Source: Unio delphinus
Taxonomy: Eukaryota > Mollusca > Bivalvia > Unionida > Unionidae
NCBI GenBank assembly: GCA_029339505.1
Contig: JAQISU010000114.1
Span: 4,328,001 to 4,392,000 of the forward strand
Length of the DNA: 64,000 nt
Direction of reading: 5' to 3'
In this document: piece after piece, positions 49,295 through 61,191 of the stretch
How the letters are laid out: every line of letters starts with the position of its first letter
Position numbering within the stretch: the stretch's first letter is position 1
Program-made: the position numbers and the translations under genes
Notes under the pieces: generated by a model
Database searches by the model: none
What the model saw: the letters and a program-made list of their open reading frames with translations, nothing else
What the model was told of the DNA's origin: nothing

Positions 49295-49358
49295 TAAAAC
49301 TGAAAATCCTATGGATTTTTACTAGTGGTTTCAATTGAAAGGAAAATCCTTTAGATTC

Positions 49359-49375
49359 ACAATTGAAAACGCTAG
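49359..49375 (+). promoter_or_regulatory. Late-promoter-like motif ACAATTGAAAACGCTAG
   Basis: The core starts 30 nt before ATG 49391. The same 17-mer precedes the capsid gene. It overlaps the palindrome at 49367-49380, and a second AATTGAAAG lies at 49333-49341. Confidence 0.7.
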
Positions 49376-49380
49376 CGTTT
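49367..49380. repeat. Palindrome AAACGCTAGCGTTT (intergenic)
   Basis: Third exact copy of the 14-base core also found inside the integrase and polymerase genes, here fused to the late-promoter motif. Confidence 0.85.
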
Positions 49381-49390
49381 TTAAAATAAA

Positions 49391-49936
49391 ATGATTTCAT
49401 CAACGCAATGTCGCTATGATCAGGTCAGAGAATTTCAAAATAGACTCAAAACCCTCACTGAGGAGTATCAAATAAAAATAAAAAAATACCGACGAAGAAT
49501 CACCGCAATTGATGTTATTATATACTCGGTGTCAAGCGTTCTCACTGGCGCCGGAATAATACTTGCATCGGTTACAATGATTGCCCCGGTCGTAGTTCCA
49601 ATTTGCATTTCTGCGGTGGCTACAATCGGGGGTATATCAACCGGGATAGCAAAAAAGATATCATCATGCAGCCAGAGTAAACTGCAGAATTACTTAATTC
49701 AATTTCATATTGCATCAACCGCATATTCGCAGTTATCCCTGATGATATCGTCGTCACTCGATAATACAATTATATCAGATAGTGAATTCTCAGCGATGGT
49801 CAGTATTTTTGATTCCGCGATATCGAAATTAGAGCGACAACATGAATATAATAACAATGACAACACCGATGGAATCAGAAAATACGAACCCAAAAAACAA
49901 AATGATCTCAATAATATCAACATTACCAGATTGTGA
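49391..49936 (+). CDS. Two-helix membrane protein of the virion module
   Basis: 181 residues. A basic coiled-coil-like N-terminus (LTEEYQIKIKKYRRR) precedes a hydrophobic hairpin at residues about 40-83 (VIIYSVSSVLTGAGIILASVT, then VVVPICISAVATIGGIS). A helical segment follows (LQNYLIQFHIASTAYSQLSLMISSSLDN), then ISDSEFSAMVSIFDSAISKLE. This layout, two glycine-rich membrane helices then an IsdeEF helix, is a pattern I recall in many Polintons, of unknown function. The natural end was probably near HEYNN (49850); the last 25 residues run through a duplicated segment shared with the next gene. Confidence 0.75.
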   Translation: MISSTQCRYDQVREFQNRLKTLTEEYQIKIKKYRRRITAIDVIIYSVSSVLTGAGIILASVTMIAPVVVPICISAVATIGGISTGIAKKISSCSQSKLQNYLIQFHIASTAYSQLSLMISSSLDNTIISDSEFSAMVSIFDSAISKLERQHEYNNNDNTDGIRKYEPKKQNDLNNINITRL

Positions 49937-50085
49937 GTTCTCAGTGATGGTCAGTATTTATGATTCCTCGATACCAAAATTAGAAATAAATCATGAGTAT
50001 AATAACAATGACAACACCGCAGGAATTACTTCAACGAATAGTGGAGAACACGAACCCAGTACAAACAAGCATGATATCAATAACA
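49783..50085. repeat. 151-bp imperfect tandem duplication across a gene junction
   Basis: The segment beginning GAATTCTCAGCGATGG (49783) reappears as GAGTTCTCAGTGATGG (49934). The blocks TGGTCAGTATTT, CATGAGTATAATAACAATG and ACGAACCC, among others, are matched in order. Each copy holds the end of the membrane-protein gene and the start of the next gene, so a doubled set of stop/start signals remains. Confidence 0.85.
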
Positions 50086-51342
50086 TCAACGAATCCAGAA
50101 TTCAGTGTGAATTTCCCCTCTCCGGTCCCAGTGAAGGAGATAGCGCTAGCAAAACTACGAGTGTATCACAGTTGGCCTAATATCAGATCGGTTGCATTTA
50201 GTGGTCAGCAACCCAATAACGCACTGGTGTTCTCGTATAAGAATAAACCCGATGGTACTCCAGAGTGGGAAACTGTTTCGTTACCAACTGGGTCGTACCA
50301 AATTAAGCAAATCAATGCTGAAATTCAGCGTAGAATAAAATCAATCACTGGAAAAGAATCAAAAATAGCTATTAATCTTCATCAACCGACGCTCTCGTCG
50401 TCGATCGAAATAAGCACAGAGGGATACATTGTAGATATATATAACAGCTCGTTAAGAACAGTGTTAGGATGGCCTGAAAAACCACCGGAAAAATCCGCCA
50501 CCGACTTAACCACGGACATACAATCATATCATGAAATCAATCCCAGTTATCGAGATAATTTATCTGATATAAGAAAAGGAAGAATCGCCGATAGATTTAT
50601 ATTTACCAACAAAGACACATTGCAATGGGATTTTATCATTAAAAGAACAACCGACTCATCTGTTACTATTTCATTTACGCTAACTGACGTCCGTGGTTAT
50701 TTTAATGAGATTAAACAATTATATGACACACAACTAGAACAACTACGGAAAACAAAATCGCAAAAACACGTTGAAATAATAAATCAACTTATATCTGACA
50801 TGAAATATATCTATGAACTAATTATTCAAACAATAATTAATGACAACAGCGACAATAAACAACGATTCCTAACCGATTACAATATCACAGAGGACAATCT
50901 GCGTAATTTCAAGTTTCCCAAATACAACGCTGATGAACTAGCAAGAATTGTTAAAACCGATATCAAGGCGCTACAAAAATCAGATTCAGCTGTCCTCTTC
51001 AGGTATAATAATGATCCAGATGGTGGCGGTAGGCATATTGCCCCTCATAATGTGAATATTTCAACGGTGATTGCGCTCAATTTAGTATGTGATGCAATTG
51101 AAGGAAGCTATCAAATTAATCTAGAGAAATCAAATCAAGCTCAGCAGGGATATATTCTTTATTCGTTTGCACCAACAGCTCCTCCAGGATTCCTAATTAT
51201 TGAAAACCCAATTAATCCTGTCTACATGCGATGCCATAATAATTCGTTAACGAGAATTAATTTCAAACTCACCGACCAGTCAAATAATCTGATTGATTTA
51301 CAAGAAGAGGTGTTAGCGATTAGTTTGTTTGTGAAATCCTAA
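49993..51342 (+). CDS. Probable minor structural protein
   Basis: 449 residues, or 444 from the second ATG at 50008. The N-terminal domain reads FSVNFPSPVPVKEIALAKLRVYHSWPNI, then VSLPTGSYQIKQINAEIQ. A long helical middle (residues about 230-320, QLYDTQLEQLRKTKSQKH) follows. The C-terminal domain has VIALNLVCDAIEGSYQ, YILYSFAPTAPPGFLIIENP and ITRINFKLTDQSNNLIDLQ type strands. The paired G-S-Y-x-I and F-x-L-T-D-Q phrases match a very widespread Polinton/adintovirus protein thought to be structural. A nearly identical C-terminus is encoded at 63473-64000. It is the last gene before the right terminus. Confidence 0.7.
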   Translation: MSIITMTTPQELLQRIVENTNPVQTSMISITSTNPEFSVNFPSPVPVKEIALAKLRVYHSWPNIRSVAFSGQQPNNALVFSYKNKPDGTPEWETVSLPTGSYQIKQINAEIQRRIKSITGKESKIAINLHQPTLSSSIEISTEGYIVDIYNSSLRTVLGWPEKPPEKSATDLTTDIQSYHEINPSYRDNLSDIRKGRIADRFIFTNKDTLQWDFIIKRTTDSSVTISFTLTDVRGYFNEIKQLYDTQLEQLRKTKSQKHVEIINQLISDMKYIYELIIQTIINDNSDNKQRFLTDYNITEDNLRNFKFPKYNADELARIVKTDIKALQKSDSAVLFRYNNDPDGGGRHIAPHNVNISTVIALNLVCDAIEGSYQINLEKSNQAQQGYILYSFAPTAPPGFLIIENPINPVYMRCHNNSLTRINFKLTDQSNNLIDLQEEVLAISLFVKS

Positions 51343-51377
51343 ACTGCTTTGCAATTTCAAAGGATTTTCGTCCTAAG

Positions 51378-51593
51378 GACTCGATCAAATCATTTATTAT
51401 TTTTGTTAACCCAGAACTGAAATCACTAAGCAGCAGAGAGGGTGGATGACCACATCGTTGCGACCAAAATTGATTAAAAAATCGTAAAGTCTCCGTTTGC
51501 TCAATGGAGACTTATTTTTTTTGGTTAAAATAAGGTTTCGTAGGAAGCATTATTTTTGCTTGAAAACGTGGTCTGTTCACCCTCTCTGCTGCT
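51378..51593. repeat. Polinton right terminal inverted repeat
   Basis: Reverse complement of 34547-34777 with minimal differences. The outer 16-mer is at 51578-51593 and its inverted inner copy at 51429-51444. Confidence 0.93.
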
Positions 51594-51598
51594 CCTAG
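51593..51598. repeat. Right target-site duplication (TCCTAG)
   Basis: It matches 34541-34546. The first T is shared with the element terminus. Confidence 0.7.
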
Positions 51599-52545
51599 TT
51601 ACGAGATTAGGAAACAACTTGGCTAAAACACGACCTGCACCAGTATTTCACTGTCTGGATGGGATCAGACCAAGAATCTATCCAAATTTAGATTAGCTGT
51701 TTTCCTTTGCCTGTCACTGTGAAATACTCATGACCGGGACTGACTTTTACCCTGACCCAAAAATGAAATAATGAACTTAGTAGGATATGATCTACTTTTA
51801 TTTTAAACGAATGCAGAGTAATATCAGTCAAGCTTTAGTGTTTGTTATTGTGTTAAAATGGCAATGTCACCCCTCGGAATTATTGTGTCTTTAGAACGCT
51901 GGCCTGAGTTCAGCCTGGAGAAATACACGCAGGTAAAATATAGTAAAATATATGGTATGATCCCAGTAACTGTGAAGTAATGTAGACTTGACCTTTGTTA
52001 TACCCCTGACTAAAGTCGTACGTGAGGTAGGTACATTATAGCATGGAACCAGGTTAGCAAGCAATTATGATAGGTGTGCATACCACACGTCAATGTCATT
52101 ATCAACACAATCCCGAACCAATTAATTCATAAATAGAGCCCTAATCTAAGACAATTTGCAAGCCAATATACGAAAATATACCTGCTACTTGTCTTCATTT
52201 GGACTTATTAGTAACATGGAACCTATTGTTTGTTCTATAGACAACAATGCTAACATGCGGTGAAAAAAATACCTTCCGTCACATTTTAGAATGCGTTACA
52301 TACACTGTCATAGAATGTAATCTCTGACAAAGTGACTCAGACAGAAGCATGAAATCCCTAGTACTTGAAGAGAGGTAACTCTTCCATAACTACTATAGAT
52401 ATTGCTAAGAGTTATACATTTTCCATGATGTGTACCACGGTTTAAGTATTATGAAAGAAAACGTTTCCAATGTGGCCAAGTGGTTCAACTTCTTTCTAAA
52501 CACCTGACGTTAACTCTTACATAACGCATCAATCACAGACAAGTT

Positions 52546-52692
52546 CATTGATTACTTCTAACCATAATGTTCTCTCAGAGCTGACATTAGCTCTTACATA
52601 ACGCCAATTTTATTTCGAACCATAATGTTCTCATTGATTACTTCTAACCATAATGTTCTCATTGATTACTTCTAACCATAATGTTCTCTCAG
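52546..52692. repeat. Imperfect 29-bp minisatellite
   Basis: The phrase ATTGATTACTTCTAACCATA with ATGTTCTC is repeated three to four times, with a longer variant unit containing CTCAGAGCTGACATTAGCTC. Units at 52633-52690 are exact. Confidence 0.8.
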
Positions 52693-55600
52693 AGGTTGCA
52701 CAACAGGTATCAGTATTCCCAGTGATGACGTGAGTTTCCACTTTTGTATTTGTAAAGTATTAAATTTCGCTTTCATGAAATACTTATTTAGATTGTTCTG
52801 TTTGTTATTTTTACACTGCTATAGCTTAGTTTTTTAATATTTGTTTCATTGTATCATATTTCTAATTGTATGTTGGACTATAGCTTGTATACGAAATCAA
52901 ATTCATTTTCTACCTCACCTGATTCATTGACTTTGGTTTAGTACTAAGAGTGTTTATCATAATCAGAGTCTAGAACTTTGGAAATTCCCCATGAAAGGCT
53001 GGTGCTACCTGTTGTTTACTACATTTTATGTCATACTTTTAGACATGACTTCTACTTATAATTAAAATTGAGTCGTATTACAAATTGAGAGAAGTAAAAT
53101 ATCCGTTAAGTTATATTATTTGCTTAGGAAATGGTAAACTATTTAATCAAAATGATTCTTCTCTGGAAAAAAAATGCTCAAAAATAGTATTCTTAGAAAA
53201 ATAAACTTGAATTTATGAAATTCTTTAAAATAAAGGTATATTCTTTGATTTTAGCATTGTGATCGAACACATATGTTGGCATATAACCATAACATGGGTT
53301 ACCACAGGCTCATCAATACTTTCATCGTTGGATGTAATTTGAATCTCCACTGAAGTTTATTCAGAACTATTATCATTAGAAATGTTGCCGGTAATTCTAG
53401 AATTATTTTGGATTTAGTACGCATCACAATTCCTTTTCTTATATTTTCAATTAGTATTCTAGTCTAATACGATTTTGTTAAATTTTAAAAAGCATGTCGC
53501 TTCCCACTCCCATGTAGTCCTTGTTGTAAGGAAATGGATTCTAATATGACATAGTCTTTACAACAGTTAATGCATAAGCTTCTTTATATGTTACATCTAG
53601 AGGAAAAAAACATGAACAGAACGTATAAAAAAAGAGAAATGTAAATGCTAGATGACAGTGTTGCACATGGACTGGATAACTACTTACATTGCTTGTAGAA
53701 AGAAAACAACCATCTCAGTATTAAAAAATCAATACTGAAAAATCACAAAAGGACTTTAAAATATCTTGCATTATTTCTTACAATGCACTTACAGGCTTAG
53801 CATTATTGTGCCCCTTCACGGTCACTGAACCAAAGTAAATTATGCAGTACTGATTTGCCAACATTTCGAGTAAGAACACGCCTTTTGTCGAAATAAGGGA
53901 ACAATGTTAAGTATGCTAATCTTCTTTGGGTTCTATAAATATTGAATTGTTATTCACATGATATTCGTTAGAAAATTATTTTGTTTATATCAACTGCCAC
54001 AAATACTAAATATACGCATTAGCAGATATATATGTAAAGATAGCAAGGGAATTACGTAATTCCGAGTATAGATTATAATCGATTATAGATATAATGAATG
54101 CTTTAATAAGATTTCTTAGCCCAGAATAGAAACATTGACGTTCACAATAAAGCTATATGATAGCATCGTCGTTACCGACATTCGAAAGTCTGTTCAGCTG
54201 CTAAAATCCATAGATGAGTTTTGTTCGGTGATTGTGATGGTGCGTGATAGTTACTAGGTTAATTCATAAAAGGAATGTATCATGATGCCAACTCTTTTGT
54301 CGAGCTTATCGCCTGAAATAATTTAGATTCGTCTGATTAATTTTGTCTTACATAAAATATCTGGCCCAAAAGTGATAACCTTCCTCAAAAGCAAATTCCA
54401 AAATATTGTCGTATCACACGGATAAAGAAAGTATTTATTAGAACAAATTGATAACAAATCACCTCAAGTACAATTTTATAAAGATTGTCACGCCAAATGC
54501 AGTAGACTCTACTGAGGCATATTAGCCTAGTAGGAATCATTAAACAAAATGTTTTATAATCATTAACCTTTTGTCTGAAGACAATTTTTGAAAATACGTT
54601 TGATGTCTTATACGCCACTCAATGACTGTCGTTCGTGCGTTTTACAAACTGACATACATGTGATATCTATTAGGCTGGATGGCTTTCAGCTATGTTAGAA
54701 TTGATAAATAATTCTAATTTATCATTGAGGGTAATATAAAAGTTTTTTAAAAAAAAATATTTGTACATATACAAGACCAAACATAAAAAAACATAGCTTG
54801 ATTCTAGCATGCAATGCATCCAGGGTTACCAAGCCATTGGTTCATTCTTTACTTCTCCGTTTCTGGTTGTATTTCTTCTTTATTTGCCTGTTTATTGTTC
54901 TTTGTCTAGTCATTTTGGCTATGGTTGTATCCATCCCGTAGTCATATTGTTAGTATATAGGTACACAAGGAATGACCTTGAACTTGCCTGTTTATATTCA
55001 CTATATTTTTGCCCTCTTTGTCGATGCATAATTAGCATACGTATTCGGTATCATATTATATTATCCACGTATTCCACAATCAGTTGTCAGGATCGGTTAA
55101 CCACCTTAATTATATTTTTGTCTCCACTGGTGCATCATCACCTAATCAGGAAACACTGCAATGCTGATCATGGTCTAGTGTTTTCATCTGCGCACAATTC
55201 ACGAATTGGTTAACAATAATTCACCTTTCGTTACGAATTATTCGACAAGATCACCATGCGCATCAAGGTTAAAATTATATTTTGTACATATACTGATAAA
55301 CTTTTTCTGTTTTTTGTTAAATGGGAATAATTTACATTAGAATACAATATTTTCTTTCGCAAGTAGTTTCATTATTTGCCCAAGGTTATCTTACAAATAT
55401 ATACCGTATGCACACACCCGTAAGAATAGAAAAGATACACGCATATTACAAACGTCGATTCTCCAGCACACCTCTAATTTGGAAATCTTCATATTTACAC
55501 ACGTCTGAAATTAATCATATTAACAGTAAACAGGAGTATGTACATGAAAGATAGAAAGGGAGGGTATGATAATTTTGGGTTTGGGTTAGAGCAGGTGAGC

Positions 55601-55694
55601 TACCAATTATAAATTATATGTTTAGCAAATTTAATGAGCTTTCTTTCCAATAATGAAACGAAAAGACATCAGATTATCAAAACTAAATTTAATG

Positions 55695-55732
55695 CATACA
55701 TACATACATACATACATACATACATACATACA

Positions 55733-55760
<28 letters not shown>
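55695..55760. repeat. (CATA)n microsatellite
   Basis: About sixteen uninterrupted CATA units. The His/Thr/Tyr/Ile frame across it is an artefact. Confidence 0.95.
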
Positions 55761-55763
<3 letters not shown>

Positions 55764-57845
55764 CAACCCATATGTTGAGACAATCTCGCTTATGTAACCA
55801 CTTTCTTTCAATCCAACTAATGGTCGTAATAGCGAATATTCACTCAGTATAATACGATTGGATATCAAACATCTATTACCTTGGAGCGTCGTGTATACGA
55901 AATATATTTGGGTGCCTCATACAATTGTGTCATTCAGATTAGCTGGAAATATTACCGTAACATTATTTTAATTTGTTTTAATGCTAGTTATTGAAGGAGC
56001 AGTAACTTGTGATGATAGCCTGATTTAGTAAACGAGATTCCATCTAGTTTTGTTGAACAGGTGGCATAAAGTCTAACTTGTCCATTCCACTTTGAATCAA
56101 TATGTAAAGGATCTAAAATGATACATGAAATGGTACTTTCACCTCCTCAGACTCTACAACGGGTGAACAATCGTGTGTTTCGACAGAACACGTCTCATCC
56201 AGGTACTGAAGCTAATGATCTGATGATGATATTTAAGACGTTTTTAATGTTTCTAAACTAGCATAACTGCCGGTTTTTTAATTCTGAACAGAATTTAAGA
56301 AAATGTTTCCATATTTTTTCTGCAGTCACTTTTATTCTCAAATAATCTTGAAAAATGTAGCTATGAGGTTGTGTCTTTCAAACTGTAAATTCTGTCAGGG
56401 GGGTTTTGAATACAGCACACATTCGTTCATTAGTTTCAGATTCACGAGCTGACTATCCATATTTACTATACATAAACTTTATTCCTTAAACAAATATTTT
56501 AAAACCAGTATCAGGTCAAAAGGTTTCCATGGTCAAGGCTGATTTGAGATAATGCTACACAATGTATAATTTTTTTTTTCAAAACAAATGATTTTAGTAT
56601 TGTCATTTAGTAAACATTTCTGGTATTTCAACATTGTAGTGTGCACTTTAAAGGTGAGTTAATATCAGGTGAAGTGCATATCACTTTCCATTCATAAAAC
56701 TATAGGTCGATGCCTAAAGAATTTGGAAAAATAGTACGTGACCTAATATGACCATCACTGGCGGTCAAGCTTGTTTCTGAAAAGGTCCCTGACTGATCTC
56801 TATATTAGTCAGTTTGAATACGTTGATTTGTTGACATTTAAAAATAACGTACTGATTTATTTATCTTTAATTTTTAAATTAATGTCATTTATGGAATTGC
56901 GGTGCAAAAAAAAAACAACAATTGTTCCAATACTTCGAAAAATTAGCAACATTATGTTAAATATTCAAGAACATTTGGGATTTATTTTCGAACGATTCCA
57001 CCGTGTAGCAGCTATTCAAGTATATTTTGGATTAAAAGCATAGTGATTAATATACAGCTTTGGTAATAAGCACACTATACCTATCAACAAGATAAACTTA
57101 GACGTATCTGGATTACTGGAAATCGACAAAACTGTTAGGACTTTTTAATGAAATTGTTTTATCTATTGTAAGTTTCTTTTAATTCTTTCATTTTGTATTT
57201 TAGGGAAATAAATTAATGCTTTAACTAGAGAAACTTTGATTGGCGCTCTTTCTTTGTTACATAGGTTAAGCACACATAGATAGTTACACAGACATTTTTG
57301 CTTCTCGTACGAAATTTGAAATTCTTTTGAATATTAAATGGATATGAATTCCTTTCGAATGTTTCGTAAGCAGCGCGGGCGTCGATAGTGGGCGCTGGCG
57401 ATCAATATTATTACTTATTAGAGCTGAAACATTACTTCCCGCCATATTAAGATTCTTTAAATTAAACAAATTGCATTACGTCAACTTATACACACGTACA
57501 TTATGACAATTTATTTTCACATTCAAACGGTTGTCCCAGACAAAACTGTGGGCATTGAAATAATTTACGGCATTACCATTTTTCTTACTTAAGGATAGTT
57601 TAAACTGAATAATGAGTGATCGGGTTACTTCAAAATCACAGCAGACTCAATGTTTTTAAAATATTATATATATGCAAGAATATCTCTTTTATATCAGTTT
57701 TCATATGATCAATAACAGAAATGTTTATCCTCATGAAATACACTTTTTTCTTTCTTAAATATGGTTGTCTTTAAAATAATATTGATTACATAAGCAAAAC
57801 AGATAGTGAATTGCCTTGACTCGTTTGTTGGATGAAGGTAAGAGA

Positions 57846-57952
57846 TTAGACACATTACATACATTAAGTGGACAACTGAGTGTTTACACACCAACCTTAT
57901 GTGGACCTCTGAAATTAGGAGGATATCCTCCTAATGTATGTGGAGTAACACG
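57846..57952. repeat. CCTCCTAATG-type repeat, left member of an inverted pair
   Basis: It contains the perfect 22-bp palindrome ATTAGGAGGATATCCTCCTAAT at 57914-57935, preceded by TGTTTACACACCAAC and followed by ATGTGGAGTAACA. It is the reverse complement, with changes, of 62460-62571. Confidence 0.8.
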
Positions 57953-58735
57953 TGGAAATATTTAGATCTTTGAATTTATCTTAGCTTTACGTCTTAAATG
58001 TAAATCAACATTTTGATGAAACAGGATTGTTTTTGTCACTTGCTAATGAAAGTTTTCAGCAAAGTAGATCTTATAGAAATGAACATTTGACTCCCATCAT
58101 GGTTCTATTATGTCTAAACTTTTTAACTATATAAAAATGTTTACTTGAGAAATAATTCATTCTTGCATTTAACATCTGATGCAGAATAAGTAATATTGCT
58201 AATTTCATTATTTCATTACGGCATAATTATTCATTCAAATCATTATTCACCAGATTTACAAAGTGTTCACCTAAAATATGTTTGTGAGTGGAACATTAAT
58301 TTGGAAATTTGGGGAATTAAGACAAGATGACTTTCGGATAACATTTGTTTGATACATTAAAATAGTGTTAGCAAAATGTCGTTATTTGCATGTCCGGATA
58401 GACTTTATCAATTAAAAGTGATACATTTCGGTAGGAAAAATTCTATCTCAATATTCGAGTTTTTAATGAACATGGTATATCTCATGTAGATGACTTTGAT
58501 GCATACATATATCAAATACATCATTACACACAGCTACAAATTGTACGACCACTTGAAAGCTATTCGGAAATTCATTCTTTTATTGCATGAGACAAATTTG
58601 ACAGTATTTTAGACTAAAAGTGAGATTTTGCCAAGCTTGTGTTAAGTTTCAGGGAAATAATCTAAAGCATTGTCAAGGTTTACCTACTAAAGTAAAGGTT
58701 TGATCTTGCAGTAATATAACTGTGCAATTAGGCAA

Positions 58736-59044
58736 AATGGCGTAGCGAGGGTGTTCGGTGCTCTGTGCGAGGTTCATATTGTTTTTGCCCCCAGCCCCAC
58801 CCCTGACGGAGAGGAGAATATTTGGCGCCCGAGGTGACTGGAGAATCACGCATGACCTAGATGCGGTATGAACCAGAGTTAATCTCAGTCATCCGGATAT
58901 CATGGCACGGACCTAGTTAATTACTTAGTTGTTTATTCATTGTAGTAGTATACACTGATACCTCCAATTCTCTTTTTCAGGCGCCCCCCTCCACTTCCTC
59001 AACACCGCACTGAGTGAAACTTGCACCCCCGTAGCTACGCCATT
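58736..59044. mobile_element. hAT-like MITE
   Basis: About 309 bp ending in inverted AATGGCGTAGC/GCTACGCCATT with further G/C-rich pairing (GAGGGTG...CACCCCC). It has no coding content. ATTAGG flanks both sides, a possible decayed target duplication. Termini of the AATGGCGTAGC type are common in animal hAT-derived MITEs. Confidence 0.7.
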
Positions 59045-59331
59045 GATTAGGGACATTAAAAATAATGGGAATTTGATTAAAGATGTCCTTTCACCTAATT
59101 TTGTACTACAATCGTTTGTTTCACATATCTTGTATTATTCATTATGCATCTTTTTCCGTTATGAGACGAGATATTATGTATTTATACGTTCATTTTACTT
59201 TTATTGCACGACTCTATCTAATGTTTGGTTTATATTCTGTCACATAGATTGCATAGGATTTGTAAATAGATGTTGTCAAGATTCTTGCAATCAACATATT
59301 TACAAGTTTCAGTTGCCTCTGTATAAAATGT

Positions 59332-59566
59332 CTAAGGGCCCCGAGTGGCCGTTACGGATCACTGCCGTCTCACCTCTGTCTGTGTGGGTTGAGTCTAAGA
59401 TTCGGCGAATGTAGTAATGTGAGAAAGCTTGCCAGTAGCTTCTCGTGGGTCCGTTGTTCTTTCCGGGGTTTTTCCCGGGTTCTTCCTCCAACAATAATAC
59501 TGGACGCCATGAATAGCCTATCGTGAGCTGAAAAATTGCGTTAAACCAAACAACAACAACAACAAA
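59332..59566 (+). mobile_element. tRNA-derived SINE with (CAA)n tail
   Basis: The head GGCCCCGAGTGGCCGTTACGG and TGTGGGTTGAGTCTAAG are decayed A and B boxes. The body holds TTCTTCCTCCAACAATAATACTGG and GCCATGAATAGCC, a core I associate with molluscan SINEs. The tail is ACAACAACAACAACAAAA. It is a different family from the SINE at 18010. Confidence 0.7.
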
Positions 59567-59675
59567 ATAGTCTATTTATGTTACTGTGATGTAAAGAATC
59601 AAACGAAACCAAAAGATGCACATTTAGAGCAAGTATTAACAAGGAGGAGTTTATTAAGGGATCCAAACCCCGGTC

Positions 59676-59719
<44 letters not shown>

Positions 59720-59728
59720 CAACAACAA
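59676..59728. repeat. (AAT)n(AAC)n microsatellite
   Basis: Pure AAT units followed by AAC units. Confidence 0.92.
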
Positions 59729-59749
59729 GAACAACTACAAACTAGTTCA

Positions 59750-61191
59750 GTTCTAAATAACAGTCAAGATACCTATTAAAAACAATATTTTACAAAAATG
59801 TCACGAATAACGTTCTGAAAATGAATTACTATCATGGCGATGGAATATGCTAATGGAAGAAATTAATACCGAGGTCAGCGTATTATATGACGTGAAGCAA
59901 CACTTTTTTGTAACAATTTAATACATAGCTACTATTTTCCTATGAATGTAAAACCACAATTTTAGAACTGGAATTAGTCATTGCTGTAATTGTCTGAAAA
60001 TGAAAAATGTCATCTATTTATGAATTAGGGTAATGCAGATTATCTGTTTACAAAAAAAAAACAATGTGCTCTCCTTATACAATTTTAGAAGGGGCATAAC
60101 AACACGACGTATTAGTCTATATCCATGAACTCAAGAATATATGTTTTCTTGGTGTGGTGAAAATGCTTTTTATTCAAGAAATGCGGTTAATATAAAACAC
60201 GTATTTTGAAAACTTTTTATATAATATCGAGGTCATTTCTGATGTGATGAAGAATAACTTAATATATACAGAGCCTTCCTAATGTAATACCTTAAAATAA
60301 TGCACTCAATTTTCAAATTGGGTGAAATGTGCTCTGCACAATGTTTATTGTAAAACTTATCTATACTGAAAAATTGCAGTGCGAAATAAAGTTGACAGCT
60401 TTAGGTTCTTTCTAGTTAATAAATCGACTTATGCCAGGTAAATATTTACTCGGCCTTCAATGGCTGCACTGAAAATGGTAATGTGTTTTATTTAACTGTG
60501 GTCGTTGTTTCTACTGTATAAAATAAATACGTTTGTTTCCATACTGGTTTTGAATACTGTAGAACCCTTTGAAAACAATTTTGTAAACAACTATCCATGG
60601 CAAATTAAACAAGTAGCCTCTAGAAACAATTGTTCGTCTTAAGAGGTTAATTTTTTCTTCTTGTTTGATGGAAAACTCTTAATCATTTAACTGTTGAAAA
60701 AATGTACTTGCATAATGGTAAATAAATTTAATGTATATTCTAGTAATGTTAGGTCTGATACACAGCATTTGTAAATTTCTCACCACGAACGTAGTTGCAT
60801 ATGACTGTATGAAATCGATGTACCTTAAGACAACTCGTTCATTTATCCGTTTGATAGAAAATAAATGTAGATAACTTTGCCAAGGAAATGAAAAATGTTT
60901 TTTGTAACCACATTGTTTCAGCATTGGCCTTAAAATGTTTATGTTTACGTCTACTGAACGTGACGTGTTGGCCACTGATGAATGGTGCTACTTTAACATT
61001 GGAATGAATTGTGTGCGCGTGTCACTATTATCACAATCATAAGTACTAGCTGCTATTAATACTACTGTCATCGAAAATCTCATAAAGCCTAGGGACACAA
61101 ATAATTACATTTGAAAACAAAATTCATGGCAAGATTATATGCTGTTTGGTCAAGTATTGGCTCAAAATATGAACGTAAATACAAAGGACGA
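59750..61191. other. Non-genic stretch
   Basis: AT-rich, with no recognised coding frame or repeat. Confidence 0.4.

Larger units (their letters stand above)
34547..51593. mobile_element. Complete Polinton/Maverick DNA transposon (virus-like)
   Basis: About 17 kb bounded by inverted repeats starting AGCAGCAGAGAGGGTG, with the standard Polinton gene set: protein-primed PolB, retroviral-type integrase, A32-like ATPase, adenain-type protease, double-jelly-roll capsid protein and minor virion proteins. Genome-handling genes are on the left, virion genes mostly on the right and mostly on the plus strand. Such elements resemble adintovirus genomes and may be endogenous viruses. The intact target duplication and near-identical ends indicate a recent insertion, but one frameshift in the ATPase, one in the repeat protein, and in-frame stops in two other genes show decay. 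Confidence 0.95.
51600..57840. other. Non-genic host DNA
   Basis: No gene recognised. The longest frame (54809-55213) is hydrophobic and cysteine-rich without family motifs or codon regularity, and I do not call it. Contents I can name are a minisatellite (52546-52692) and a CATA microsatellite (55695-55760). Confidence 0.4.

Noticed and set aside
54809..55213. 134-residue hydrophobic open frame
   Set aside because: No family motif, no splice or promoter context, and no signs of coding selection; likely chance in AT-rich DNA.
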